A stretch of 64,000 nt of DNA from Treponema denticola (GCF_024181405.1 NZ_CP051302.1:1178001-1242000), one strand, 5' to 3'; counted from the stretch's first letter, positions 43,676-52,206 are shown. Numbers and translations: made by a program. The notes: generated by a model not told the origin, from the sequence alone.

Positions 43676-43740
43676 CATAACTACCGCTTAACCTGCATTT
43701 GCGGCTCGTCCGCAATGTCAGGTTGAAGCGGATGTTATGG
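43676..43740 (-). repeat. attC: attC site 8
   Basis: CATAAC left, ATGTTATGG right; centre GCATTTGCGGCTCGTCCGC. It lies between the two identical cassettes. Confidence 0.9.
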
Positions 43741-44084
43741 CAAAAATATTTCTTTTACAGAATTATATTTATTAAATCCTTTTTCTTTTAGAGATATTCT
43801 TTCCATTTCTTTAAAGCTAGGCTTCTTTATTATAATTCCTTAAGCGGCGTAAAGTCATACACTACCGCTACCTTGCTTCGCCCTAAAGTTCAATTTCATT
43901 TCAAAAAGCGAGCTTGACATGCTTTCTGAAATATTCACTTTTTTCAAATAACTTATTCGCTCAAACCCTAAAGTTCTATTTTATAATTTCAGCGAGCTTA
44001 ACTCGAAAAAAAACAAAGCTTTATTAAGCACATTTATGAGAACTAATGTTCATACACCAGATTTATCGATAAATTATAGTATTT

Positions 44085-44441
44085 CTACATTTCTAAATAT
44101 ATTATCTGTAATTCTCCGTAACACTTTTTTTGTATTCGGTCGTATTCATATTTTAAATTACCATCTGTATAAATTGTAAGAATATCATTTTCAATTGTAA
44201 ATACTATTTTACTTGCTCCACGACATCTAAATATTTCATTACTATTAATATACAAGCGTGCGTACGTGGGATCAGAAATAGTATTTGTTATGTATGATTG
44301 AATAATATATTTCTTTGAAATAATTACTACTTCTTCTTGAATTAGTGTTTTTTTAGATAAACACTGTATGGTACTACACCCAAAGAGAAAGTTCATAATG
44401 TATAATATTAAAAACAATAAAGTTATTTTTTTCGTTTTCAT
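44085..44441 (-). CDS. Cassette lipoprotein, copy 2
   Basis: 118 residues, the same sequence as 43290-43646: signal, lipobox GCS at the Cys, then a short mature domain. Starting from ATG 44441; the extension to 44510 is attC-derived. Perfect identity of both gene and flanks argues for a very recent duplication, by integrase excision and reinsertion or by unequal exchange between attC sites. Function unknown. Confidence 0.6.
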   Translation of the reverse strand: MKTKKITLLFLILYIMNFLFGCSTIQCLSKKTLIQEEVVIISKKYIIQSYITNTISDPTYARLYINSNEIFRCRGASKIVFTIENDILTIYTDGNLKYEYDRIQKKCYGELQIIYLEM

Positions 44442-44470
44442 TTCCAAAAAGCAGGCCAGATGCCTGTCAC

Positions 44471-44533
44471 CATAACTACCGCTTAACCTGCATTTGCGGC
44501 TCGTCCGCAATGTCAGGTTGAAGCGGGTGTTAG
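44471..44533 (-). repeat. attC: attC site 9
   Basis: CATAAC left and GTGTTAG right, with centre GCATTTGCGGCTCGTCCGC. It follows the HicB gene on the left side of the HicAB cassette. Confidence 0.9.
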
Positions 44534-44539
44534 ATGCTT

Positions 44540-44944
44540 TTACATAACACCTACATATTTTTCTACTATCGTGTTCTGTAATAATTGTGAAAAATTTACA
44601 TTATTTTTTTCTGCAAGCGTATTCACCCATTTTGGAAGCGTTATATTCTTTCTTACACATTTGCTTGAATATTTTTCACTATACGAATCCATATCTAAAA
44701 TAAGCATATTTATAAAACTTTTATTATCAGGTAGTTTTATTTTTGTAGGTTCACTTGCTTTTGGAACAGCATTTCCTTCCTCGATTTCTGTTAATATCCA
44801 CCCTGATGCCGCATCTATTCCCATCTCTATCGCTTCTATAAGAGAAAATCCTCCGGAAACACAGCCTTGCAAATCGGGAAATTCTATACTATAACTATTA
44901 TCTTCTTCACAATATGTTATTATTGCCGGATATGCTAATTTCAT
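44540..44944 (-). CDS. hicB: HicB antitoxin
   Basis: 134 residues from ATG 44944, chosen over 44959 because GGAGG lies eight bases upstream and the family starts with MKxxYPA. Residues 1-60 are the partly degraded RNase H-like fold of HicB (YPAIITYCEEDNSYSIEFPDLQGC, AIEMGIDAASGWI). The C-terminus is a ribbon-helix-helix-type DNA-binding domain (RKNITLPKWVNTLAEKNNVNFSQLLQNTI). It binds HicA and represses the operon. It follows the toxin gene, the usual HicA-HicB order. Confidence 0.9.
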   Translation of the reverse strand: MKLAYPAIITYCEEDNSYSIEFPDLQGCVSGGFSLIEAIEMGIDAASGWILTEIEEGNAVPKASEPTKIKLPDNKSFINMLILDMDSYSEKYSSKCVRKNITLPKWVNTLAEKNNVNFSQLLQNTIVEKYVGVM

Positions 44945-44965
44945 TTTATATTCCTCCATATATCC

Positions 44966-45148
44966 TTATTTCAATCCTGCCTGCTTTAGAATTGCTTTCA
45001 CGGTTCCTATCGGTATATCTCCTTTATGATTTGGGACCGTAACTTTTCCGGATTTTACAGTATGTTTATATTGATTATGAGAACCTTTTGCTGTTACAAA
45101 ATACCAACCATCCGCCTTTAGTATTTTTTCTATTTCTTTTGCTGTCAT
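44966..45148 (-). CDS. hicA: HicA toxin
   Basis: 60 residues from ATG 45148. HicA signature: EIEKILKADGWYFVTAKGSHNQYKH with catalytic His in the GSHxxYKH motif, then VTVPNHKGDIPIGTVKAILKQAGL. It is a small dsRBD-fold ribonuclease that cuts mRNA. ATG 45163, seen in the longer frame, directly follows the -10 box and cannot be in the message, so 45148 is preferred. HicAB pairs stabilise large integrons. Confidence 0.9.
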   Translation of the reverse strand: MTAKEIEKILKADGWYFVTAKGSHNQYKHTVKSGKVTVPNHKGDIPIGTVKAILKQAGLK

Positions 45149-45163
45149 TTTATATCCAATCAT

Positions 45164-45192
45164 ATTATACGCATTATGCGTATAATTATCAA
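45164..45192 (-). promoter_or_regulatory. hicAB promoter with palindromic operator
   Basis: Minus strand TTGATA (45192-45187) and TATAAT (45169-45164) are 17 bases apart. An 11-bp inverted repeat, ATTATACGCAT with its complement around one central base (45164-45186), fills the spacer and the -10 box, an ideal binding place for HicB autorepression. Confidence 0.85.
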
Positions 45193-45319
45193 GCTGTTAT
45201 TACAATAAAATACGGCATTTTTAGTAAAATAAGCTATTAATTTGGGTTTTATGCTTTAATTTATAAAAAATACACCCTGTTTTTCAAAGTTACAGTTTAT
45301 CGTGCCGTAAGGCATCGGT

Positions 45320-45381
45320 CTAACTAACGCTTAACCTGCTTTGCGGCTCGTCCGCAATGTCAGGTTGAAGCGGGTGTTATG
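45320..45381 (-). repeat. attC: attC site 10
   Basis: CTAAC left and GTGTTATG right; centre GCTTTGCGGCTCGTCCGC, one base shorter than the common form. The flank to its left (45302-45315) carries GTGCCGTAAGGCAT, a leader hairpin shared with the cassette at 57656. Confidence 0.85.
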
Positions 45382-45386
45382 TCATT

Positions 45387-45782
45387 TCATAAATCTATCT
45401 GTGCACCAGATTCAATGAGTTTTGTTAGTTCCCCAATATTTGAAAAAGGACTTGATGCAACTAAATTAGATAAATTTGAAAGTCCAACAGAAATATATTC
45501 TCTATCATTCTCTTTTATACCTTTATCTATAATTTCAAAACACTTATCTATTACTTGCCTTCTTTCTGAAAAAACTGTTGCAAATATCCTATAATAGAGG
45601 TCGTATTTTTTTTCTATTTCTGCAAGAAGAACTTCTTTTGCATTATCAAGACGTTTTATTTCTCTTTTTGTTATTTCTGCTTCCTTTTTATAGTCCATAA
45701 ACATTTTAAATGCAGAAGTAATATCAGGAGCAGGAACATCTGGTATTTTTTTGACAATCTCGTTAATATTTTTGTTAGACAT
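45387..45782 (-). CDS. Coiled-coil protein in a three-gene cassette, unknown
   Basis: 131 residues, preceded by GGAGGG. It is helical and charged (EAEITKREIKRLDNAKEVLLAEIEKKYDLYYRIF), with a C-terminal segment SVGLSNLSNLVASSPFSNIGELTKLIES. The first 25 residues are proline-rich. It directly follows the hydrophobic protein at 45783 with no gap, so it may be its soluble partner or immunity protein. No family recognised. Confidence 0.6.
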   Translation of the reverse strand: MSNKNINEIVKKIPDVPAPDITSAFKMFMDYKKEAEITKREIKRLDNAKEVLLAEIEKKYDLYYRIFATVFSERRQVIDKCFEIIDKGIKENDREYISVGLSNLSNLVASSPFSNIGELTKLIESGAQIDL

Positions 45783-46493
45783 TTAACCCTCCTTTATTGA
45801 CATTACTGGTGAATCTACCATTTTTAGGATAGAAATCGTTGTGTTTCCAAGGATTTGTATCTGTTCAATATCTCTTTGAGAAAAACGTTTTTCTTTTGTT
45901 TTAAGACTTTTGAAGAATTTACTAGTAAAACCAAATGGATAAATTTTTTTATATGTAGTCTTATATATTACTTCAAACGCTTCAAGAGCTTTAGGAATTG
46001 ATTTAATCAATTCTTGAGATCTACGCTCTATTGCATCAAATGCTAATAAGTTTTTTTTAATCTGCCCAATTGATTTAATAATTTTCAATTCTTCTTCCTT
46101 TAATTGTTCAATTTTTTTATTGGCTTGTAAATGTTGAAATAATCCTGTAATAGCAATAGCCGGTATTGCAACCAAACCTCCAAGAACCATAGTGCCTGCA
46201 GCAATACCTCCACCACCTGCTGCAATACTACCACCACCTAACCAAGCAAGTATCGCATTTGAAGCTGCAGCACCAGATAGTGTACTTATTGCCGTACCTG
46301 TAGACGCAGTTCCAAAACTTCCCACGATTGCCCATGCACCTAATGCAGTGCTTACTCCTGCCACTGCACCTTTTGTCGTATTAATTGCAATCTCTCCTGC
46401 TTTCATACTAGAATCTATTCTATCTAGTGAATAGTCTTGGCTTTTCAAATAACTATCAATTTGTTGTCTTTCCTTAATATTCAACTGATCCAA
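45783..46493 (-). CDS. Glycine-zipper hydrophobic protein in a three-gene cassette
   Basis: 236 residues beginning with TTG 46493. After a charged helix, residues about 32-110 are a Gly/Ala-rich hydrophobic stretch (GAWAIVGSFGTASTGTAIS, LGGGSIAAGGGGIAAGT) likely to insert as a hairpin of helices, then a coiled coil (QHLQANKKIEQLKEEELKIIKS) and a basic end. Similar glycine-zipper helices occur in pore formers and dynamin-like systems. The cassette context suggests membrane-targeted action, but this is inference. Confidence 0.6.
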   Translation of the reverse strand: MDQLNIKERQQIDSYLKSQDYSLDRIDSSMKAGEIAINTTKGAVAGVSTALGAWAIVGSFGTASTGTAISTLSGAAASNAILAWLGGGSIAAGGGGIAAGTMVLGGLVAIPAIAITGLFQHLQANKKIEQLKEEELKIIKSIGQIKKNLLAFDAIERRSQELIKSIPKALEAFEVIYKTTYKKIYPFGFTSKFFKSLKTKEKRFSQRDIEQIQILGNTTISILKMVDSPVMSIKEG

Positions 46494-46519
46494 TATTTTT
46501 TTCCCTTTTCTCAGTTGAA

Positions 46520-46705
46520 TTATTGCTGTTTTTTTACTTCAATTACAACTTGTAAAGTTTTATTAACCTCCTCTTTTCGTTTCTCATGAGACTCATTCAA
46601 TTCTTTGAGTTCATACAGTTTATCCTTATAATCACTTTCTGCATTTTTAACTCTTTGGTGTGCTCCTAAAGTCACAACATTTAGCATCAAATCTCCAAAA
46701 CCCAT
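46520..46705 (-). CDS. Small coiled-coil protein, first gene of the three-gene cassette
   Basis: 61 residues, good ribosome site (AGGAG). It starts MGFGDLMLNVVTLGAHQRVKNAESD, a short amphipathic hydrophobic helix, then a charged coiled coil (YELKELNESHEKRKEEVNK). It lies 26 bases before the glycine-zipper gene. It may be a membrane-adjacent component of the same system. No family recognised. Confidence 0.5.
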   Translation of the reverse strand: MGFGDLMLNVVTLGAHQRVKNAESDYKDKLYELKELNESHEKRKEEVNKTLQVVIEVKKQQ

Positions 46706-46782
46706 TTTTTTCTCCTATTATACTAATAACAATATCAGATATATTTATTATAGAATACAACATTACGCGGCGAAGCCGTCGA

Positions 46783-46846
46783 CATAACATTGTTTTAAAC
46801 CGCAAACGGGCTTGTCCCGTTTGTCGGCTTTGAAAACGGTGTTATG
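46783..46846 (-). repeat. attC: attC site 11 (variant centre)
   Basis: CATAAC left, GTGTTATG right, with GCAAACGGGCTTGTCCCGTTTG centre. It lacks the GGTTGAAGCG arm, replaced by GGCTTTGAAAACGG. The stop of the gene at 46842 is inside it. Confidence 0.8.
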
Positions 46847-47594
46847 TGTTTTTAAATTCTTTTTCAAGTTTTGATTCTTTTATCAACTCATCAATATCGT
46901 TTTTTACAAAATAGTACGGTGAATCTTTTCTTGAGACTTTCTTATAAATGTACAATGGTATTTTTACTCTCCCAGATGATATTTGATATGGGGTTTCTAG
47001 AAGTTCTTTCTCACTACAAAAAATCGATTTTGTAGGATAATTTTTTAGTCTATAAATTTTTAAGATTCCGTTTTTTTCAGAATTATTATACGCTTGTTCC
47101 AAACGTGTCCACGAATCTCTAATCTTTTCTTTTAATTGCTCAGTTTTTATCGCCGTTTTATTCGCTAATACATCAACAAAACATGAATCTGGATCAACTG
47201 TAAAAAATAGAGTAGTAGTTTTTTGGTTAAATCTATTGGTTAAAGATACCGAATGATTGCCAACCCAACGTTGCCCATCATTCATAATAATTGATAACTC
47301 ATTTGAATCTTCAATCAAATTTATAAATGAAAATGATTGTACATCACTTTCGATTACTTCCAAACCAAGTTCATCAACACTGTCATGAATACGCAGTAAT
47401 CTTTTCAATGTAGATTGATTTTCTTTATCTTGAAAGATTTTAAATAAAAGGGAAAGAAGTCCACTAACTAAAACAGCACTTGATAGATCTTCCAAAAATT
47501 GGTTCCATAGACTTAATTCAGGAATTTTTCCTTTAAGAAACATGGATAATAAGCCAACAATAATCATTATTGATGCAATTACATATTGTCTCAT
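46842..47594 (-). CDS. Two-helix membrane protein with unknown effector-like domain
   Basis: 250 residues, good ribosome site (AGGAGTATAATA). Two N-terminal membrane helices (about 3-20 and 36-53), a coiled segment, then a mixed domain (LSIIMNDGQRWVGNHSVSLTNRF, TTTLFFTVDPDS, KIYRLKNYPTKSIFC, YQISSGRVKIPLYIYKK). The pattern, two helices plus a sensor-like cytosolic domain, recalls membrane effectors of abortive-infection systems such as retrons. There is no HKD motif. The stop TAA is provided by attC site 11. Confidence 0.5.
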   Translation of the reverse strand: MRQYVIASIMIIVGLLSMFLKGKIPELSLWNQFLEDLSSAVLVSGLLSLLFKIFQDKENQSTLKRLLRIHDSVDELGLEVIESDVQSFSFINLIEDSNELSIIMNDGQRWVGNHSVSLTNRFNQKTTTLFFTVDPDSCFVDVLANKTAIKTEQLKEKIRDSWTRLEQAYNNSEKNGILKIYRLKNYPTKSIFCSEKELLETPYQISSGRVKIPLYIYKKVSRKDSPYYFVKNDIDELIKESKLEKEFKNT

Positions 47595-47640
47595 TATTAT
47601 ACTCCTATTTTTATAAATATTGAGCGTTCTGCGCTATGTA

Positions 47641-47700
47641 CATAACATCTGCTTAACCTGCATTGCCGTAAAGGCAATGTCAGGTTGAAGCGGGTGTTAG
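47641..47700 (-). repeat. attC: attC site 12
   Basis: CATAAC left and GTGTTAG right; short centre GCATTGCCGTAAAGGCAATG, the second common class, with a simple hairpin. Confidence 0.9.
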
Positions 47701-47860
47701 ATTTATTATTCGACGACACTCCGAGTTTTGTCCCAGTATAATTATATAAAGTATAAAATACAATACGCATTATTTCACTTTATATGTATCTTACACGGAT
47801 TCGACATCTTGAACATATTGTATTCATACCCACCGCTTGATATTGTTTCGGCTGCTGTAC

Positions 47861-48466
47861 CTATTGAAGTTCGACATCTTGACGCATATTATATCCATAC
47901 CCGCCGTATAAATTCTCGTATTCTTTGTATAAATATTCATATTCTTTTCTAAATTTTTCCAAACTTAAATTTAAATCAAATAGATGAATAGTCTTTTTAT
48001 ATAAATCATATAATCTAAAAATTTCATCACTTTGTGACAACTCCTTTTGGTACTTATTAACATATCGGTAATATCTTTGACTAATAATTGAAAAATTTTT
48101 CCTTTGAACAAGATATGAACAATAATTCGGTGTATCTACTTCCAGCATCTTTCTCATACTTGAAGTATGTGTGTAGTTGATATTTCCATGTATATAGTAA
48201 TCGGAAGCAATTAAGTTTAAATTTGTAATAGATTGAATCATTGTACTTATCAAAAAATCATAAGTTCTATTTTTTTTATCACTTTTATCATTCATTATCA
48301 GCAAAAATATTATTGCAAATAAAATGAAAAAAACTCCATAAATAATATTGGAAGAGGCAAATATTTTTTTATTTAAATTAAAGTTAATCTTTTTTTGCCG
48401 TTTACCGCATTTTGGACAAAAAATATCACTCTCATTGAGTGGAGTTGAACATTTTCTACACATCAT
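47861..48466 (-). CDS. Zinc-ribbon membrane protein, unknown
   Basis: 201 residues (ATGATG start behind AGGAG). Residues 3-22 form a zinc ribbon, CRKC and CPKCGK, 13 bases of residues apart. A membrane helix follows at about 42-58 (IIYGVFFILFAIIFLLIM). The rest is a helical, Tyr-rich extracytoplasmic domain ending in EYEYLYKEYENLYGGYGYN. The 3' end has been partly copied: a similar stretch lies 69 bases further at 47801-47838. No known family. Confidence 0.6.
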   Translation of the reverse strand: MMCRKCSTPLNESDIFCPKCGKRQKKINFNLNKKIFASSNIIYGVFFILFAIIFLLIMNDKSDKKNRTYDFLISTMIQSITNLNLIASDYYIHGNINYTHTSSMRKMLEVDTPNYCSYLVQRKNFSIISQRYYRYVNKYQKELSQSDEIFRLYDLYKKTIHLFDLNLSLEKFRKEYEYLYKEYENLYGGYGYNMRQDVELQ

Positions 48467-48543
48467 GTTAAATCATTCTCCTTTAATAATGCATTAAATT
48501 GTAACAGAACAATATCAACTTAATGCAGGTATTGAATAAAATA

Positions 48544-49374
48544 CTAATACAAAGGATACCACAATCCTTGATACGCGCGATCTACAAATAATTCGGTATC
48601 TTTTCTTAATGTTTTTCCATCCTCATAATATTCAAGAAGATGAATACTTTCTAAACCATAATTTCCCGTACGCCATTTCCTGTAAGAGTAAATACGATTA
48701 TTCCTATAGTCATATTTATGTACTTGTATGTTCTCAATTTGACCGGAAGTTTTGTACTCTTCATAGATTACATTTCCCATAGTATCATATTTGTATAAAT
48801 ATTCTTCAGAAAATTCGTTTGTATCTTTACTACCCATGGTAACACCATTACTGTCAAAGCTCGCTATAATTCTCCCACCATAATTCTTATTCCTTCTCTT
48901 TTTAGTAAGCAAACGACCTTCATCATCATATATATAAATCAACCCATCCGAATCAACACAAGATATGATATTTGCATCTTTATTGTATTGATATGTAGTT
49001 TCATGTGTCTTACCATAACTTTTCTTATACATACATATTATATAACCATTACTATCATATTCATAGAGTTCTTCTTCATAATCAACTTTTTCTCTAAAGT
49101 GGTTCATTGTCTTACAAGAAATTTTATTTCCTTGAGCATCATATTCGTACCATTTATTATTAGTAGAACCATCCCCTTCATATATCAATTTTCCTGCATC
49201 ATCATACTCTTTTATTTTTATGATGGTCAGCCATTTATATATGGTTTCTCCGTTATATTCTATTGGAATATATTGTTTATTCCCAGCAGATAATACTTTA
49301 TCCTGTCCCCACACTGTACATAACTCAACCATTAAAAAAAACAAAAAGCTATACAACTTTATCTTCTTTTCCAT
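48544..49374 (-). CDS. Secreted YD-like repeat protein
   Basis: 276 residues from ATG 49374 (GGATGG before it). A signal peptide (KKIKLYSFLFFLMVELCTVWG) is followed by repeated strands of the type YEYDAQGNKISC, YEYDSNGYIICM, YIYDDEGRLLTK and YKYDTMGNVIYEE, the YD repeat found in RHS proteins. It probably builds an extracellular beta spiral; sugar binding or toxin encapsulation are known uses, but no toxin domain is present here. It shares a cassette with the zinc-ribbon gene. Confidence 0.75.
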   Translation of the reverse strand: MEKKIKLYSFLFFLMVELCTVWGQDKVLSAGNKQYIPIEYNGETIYKWLTIIKIKEYDDAGKLIYEGDGSTNNKWYEYDAQGNKISCKTMNHFREKVDYEEELYEYDSNGYIICMYKKSYGKTHETTYQYNKDANIISCVDSDGLIYIYDDEGRLLTKKRRNKNYGGRIIASFDSNGVTMGSKDTNEFSEEYLYKYDTMGNVIYEEYKTSGQIENIQVHKYDYRNNRIYSYRKWRTGNYGLESIHLLEYYEDGKTLRKDTELFVDRAYQGLWYPLY

Positions 49375-49482
49375 ATTAAAACCATCCTTTCGCAATGTCT
49401 TTTTCATTGCAATTATTTTATTTTTCGGTCGAAAGTCTGTTTCGATTGGTTCCGCTACCCGCCTGCCATAAGGCAGGTCAAT

Positions 49483-49544
49483 CTAACTAACGCTTGACCT
49501 GCATTTGCGGCTCGTCCGCAATGTCAGGTTGAAGCGAGTGTTAG
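49483..49544 (-). repeat. attC: attC site 13
   Basis: CTAAC left, GCGAGTGTTAG right; centre GCATTTGCGGCTCGTCCGC. Leader hairpin CCTGCC-ATA-AGGCAGG (49462-49477) lies on its left. Confidence 0.9.
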
Positions 49545-49566
49545 GTTTTATTTCTAAATTCTTCTT

Positions 49567-52125
49567 CTAGCTCTTAATAAACTCCGATCTTATTTTTTTA
49601 AATTCCTCAAAATCAGCTCTTAGGTCGTCAATGGTTGGATCGTTATGAACGAGTTCAGGATTGCTATGCGCATTAATAAAGCCGCAACATCGCTCATAAA
49701 TATCGTTAAGACTAGCTTTATATTTACCTAAGCTCTCAGCATTGACCTGAATAAACTTACCAAGTGAAACATGCTTTTGATATCTCTGGATAGTACCATT
49801 AAAGATTTCATGCTCAATACAAAGTTCTATAGCACTTCTAAGCTCACCAAAGCCTTCCTTTACAACTTCTGCTTCTGATCTGCCTTTGGGTTTGCTATTG
49901 ATTAATGTATTAATTTTACTGATATTCTGCTTTACCTTATTTTTCTCTTCTTCAGCTTCAGTAATTACACCCACAAAATCATACTCTTTCTGAGAATTGT
50001 AAAACTTATAACTCAAGTGTTTGAAACTTGGCTGATTGCTGGAGTAAAGAAGACTATTGAAAAGTAAAACGCTGTGAGTAAAAACCACAACCTGTCTTTG
50101 CTCGCTTAAGCGTATAACCCGTTTTGCAAATGAATCGATTATCTTATGATCCAGACTGTTAACAGGGTCATCAAAAATTACAGGGGCATTGATGGTATCT
50201 AATTGCAATTCGGTTAGAAATTCTGCTAATGCAATACTTTTTTGCTCTCCTTCACTCAGGATTTCCAATAATTGATGATTACTGATTTTATGATTAATTT
50301 TTGTCTTTCCCTTATCAGTACCAAAGCTTAACTCTATTGGCATTTCTGATTTTCTAAGAGCCATTAATTCTTTTTGAAATATATTATTAAAATCCTGACT
50401 TATCAGCTCTTCCCTAGCCTGTGATGTTTTCCTACTGATTGAACTTGTAGAAAAGGAATTGGAGTGTTTATTTAGAATAGCCAATATTTTGTGATTAACA
50501 ATTATATCCCTGATTTCATCAATTTTTTCAGAAAGATATTTACGGTCTTTCAATTCAGCTATAACTTTTTTTAATTCTTTCTCTTTGGTTTCGATATTTG
50601 TTAATAACTCGTTTTTCTTGCTTAAAGAATCTTGAAGTTGTATTGCTTTATTAGAAATAAATGTTTTAAAATCATCATATTTCAAATTAAAGACCAAGTC
50701 CTCTGAAATTTCATCATTAATAATTTTTTTCTTTAGAATTTCTAACTCTCTATTATATGCAGTCAATTCTTCTGGTTGGATTGGATTATCTTTATCATCA
50801 CTTCCGAAGCTTGGATAGCTTAGCTTTAATGATGTATCTATATCATTTACGGAATTAATCAAATCATGTTTAGACTTTATAAGTTTAGCTAAATTTTCTT
50901 CTGTTTTGTCATTCAGTAGTTTACGATAACTTTCTAATAACTCTCTTGCATCAACTTCAAGAGGTTGTCTGCAATAAATACACACATCTTCATTTTGCGG
51001 ATAATTGGGCTTAGCCATTTTTTTGATATAAGCTTCTGCTGAACTTAAAAAGGTTTTAAACTCGTTTGTTTCATAGAACTCAATGCCTTTTGATAAGGCA
51101 ATCTCACTAATGCCTTTTTGAGTATTTTTTTCTAATTCAGCAATGGATTGATTAATCTGCTTTAGTTGGTTCCATACATCAGCATTCAAGACCTTTTTTG
51201 CTTGTTCTACTCTTTCAGTAATTGTGTTCAGCTCTGAGCATTGATAGTTTAATGCTCGAATCTCATTTTGCAGTAATATTTTATTTAGATTTGATAAATC
51301 CAATTCTTTTACCTGAAGTTCTTTTGCTTGTTCTTTGCCAAAGGTCGAAAGCTCAGTTAGTTTTTGGTCATCGGAGTCTTTTGATAGATTACTGATGAAT
51401 ACCTGTTGCGGGGTATTTAAATTTAGATTTTCTAACCACGAAACTTGAACTGGATATTCATTTTTTTTATCTTGAAATAGAGCGTCTAAAGCACTTAGCT
51501 CTGAAGAAACGAGATCAAATAAATGAAAACCTATAGGTGACACAATCAGTTGACGACTGCCATCGAGACTGATTTGAACACAGTTATTGTTAAAAACCGA
51601 GATGCTTGCTAGATCTTCATTTCTGTTTTTTCCTGTCCAAACAAATGTTTCGGGGCTACCATTCGCTTCAAAAACAATTTTAGCAGATTGAGGTTCTGTT
51701 CCTTTGAAAATATTTGATAAGATGGTGTTATTTTGATCATAACTAAATCCAAGAGCTTTTAGGATTCTTCCATATCCGGTTTTACCTGTTCCGTTTTCAC
51801 CATAAATGACAGTAAGGTTTGGTGCAAATGTTATTGTCTGTTTCTTTGCCAGTTTATTAACACCAGTGACTTCTGAAAGTGCAGATAGCTCAATTTTTTT
51901 TGAAGCAGGTGAATAACTTGGTTTTGTGATTGTTAGAGGAGGCAACTCTTTTATCAATCCAATTTTATGCAAGAAATATTTAAATATTTCTTCTCTATCA
52001 GATTTAAGTAAACTGCTTTCAGTGCTGACGACTTTATGTACCAATAACTTAGCCCAATCAGAATTGTTCGCCCAGTCCCAAAGGAAATCAATAATTTCTT
52101 TTTTGTTTTTTGTTGCTGATGTCAT
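49567..52125 (-). CDS. RloC/AAA_13-like zinc-hook ATPase
   Basis: An 852-residue protein led by AGGAG. Walker A GENGTGKT (109-116), an ABC signature LSEGEQ (623-628) and Walker B VIFDDP (649-654) frame two coiled coils around a zinc hook CIYC (382-385), so it is a Rad50/RloC-like protein. The C-terminal 150 residues (LRSAIELCIEHEIF, HSNPELVHNDPTIDDLRADF) could be a HEPN-like or anticodon-nuclease-type domain. RloC is an anti-phage tRNA nuclease controlled by such an ATPase. The C-terminal activity is not proven. It fills nearly a whole cassette. Confidence 0.7.
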   Translation of the reverse strand: MTSATKNKKEIIDFLWDWANNSDWAKLLVHKVVSTESSLLKSDREEIFKYFLHKIGLIKELPPLTITKPSYSPASKKIELSALSEVTGVNKLAKKQTITFAPNLTVIYGENGTGKTGYGRILKALGFSYDQNNTILSNIFKGTEPQSAKIVFEANGSPETFVWTGKNRNEDLASISVFNNNCVQISLDGSRQLIVSPIGFHLFDLVSSELSALDALFQDKKNEYPVQVSWLENLNLNTPQQVFISNLSKDSDDQKLTELSTFGKEQAKELQVKELDLSNLNKILLQNEIRALNYQCSELNTITERVEQAKKVLNADVWNQLKQINQSIAELEKNTQKGISEIALSKGIEFYETNEFKTFLSSAEAYIKKMAKPNYPQNEDVCIYCRQPLEVDARELLESYRKLLNDKTEENLAKLIKSKHDLINSVNDIDTSLKLSYPSFGSDDKDNPIQPEELTAYNRELEILKKKIINDEISEDLVFNLKYDDFKTFISNKAIQLQDSLSKKNELLTNIETKEKELKKVIAELKDRKYLSEKIDEIRDIIVNHKILAILNKHSNSFSTSSISRKTSQAREELISQDFNNIFQKELMALRKSEMPIELSFGTDKGKTKINHKISNHQLLEILSEGEQKSIALAEFLTELQLDTINAPVIFDDPVNSLDHKIIDSFAKRVIRLSEQRQVVVFTHSVLLFNSLLYSSNQPSFKHLSYKFYNSQKEYDFVGVITEAEEEKNKVKQNISKINTLINSKPKGRSEAEVVKEGFGELRSAIELCIEHEIFNGTIQRYQKHVSLGKFIQVNAESLGKYKASLNDIYERCCGFINAHSNPELVHNDPTIDDLRADFEEFKKIRSEFIKS

Positions 52126-52146
52126 AATTTACTCCTTTATATACAC

Positions 52147-52206
52147 CTAACATTCGCTTAACCTGCATTGCTGCAAAGGCAATGTCAGCGTTGAAGCGGG
52201 TGTTAG
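52147..52206 (-). repeat. attC: attC site 14
   Basis: CTAAC left and GTGTTAG right; short centre GCATTGCTGCAAAGGCAATG and GTCAGCGTTGAAGC arm. The stop of the gene at 52203 lies in the right border. It is the only separation between the RloC-like cassette and the next. Confidence 0.9.

Larger units (their letters stand above)
42946..43740 (-). repeat. Duplicated cassette, copy 1 (period 795)
   Basis: The block repeats at 43741-44535 with a period of exactly 795 bases. By eye the identity runs from about 42913 to 43731 against 43708 to 44526. It contains one lipoprotein gene, 344 bases without a gene (42946-43289) and an attC. Confidence 0.85.
43741..44535 (-). repeat. Duplicated cassette, copy 2
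   Basis: The second copy of the 795-base cassette, apparently identical to the first except at the outer attC end (GGGTGTTAG instead of GGATGTTATGG). It includes the gene-free stretch 43741-44084. Confidence 0.85.
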
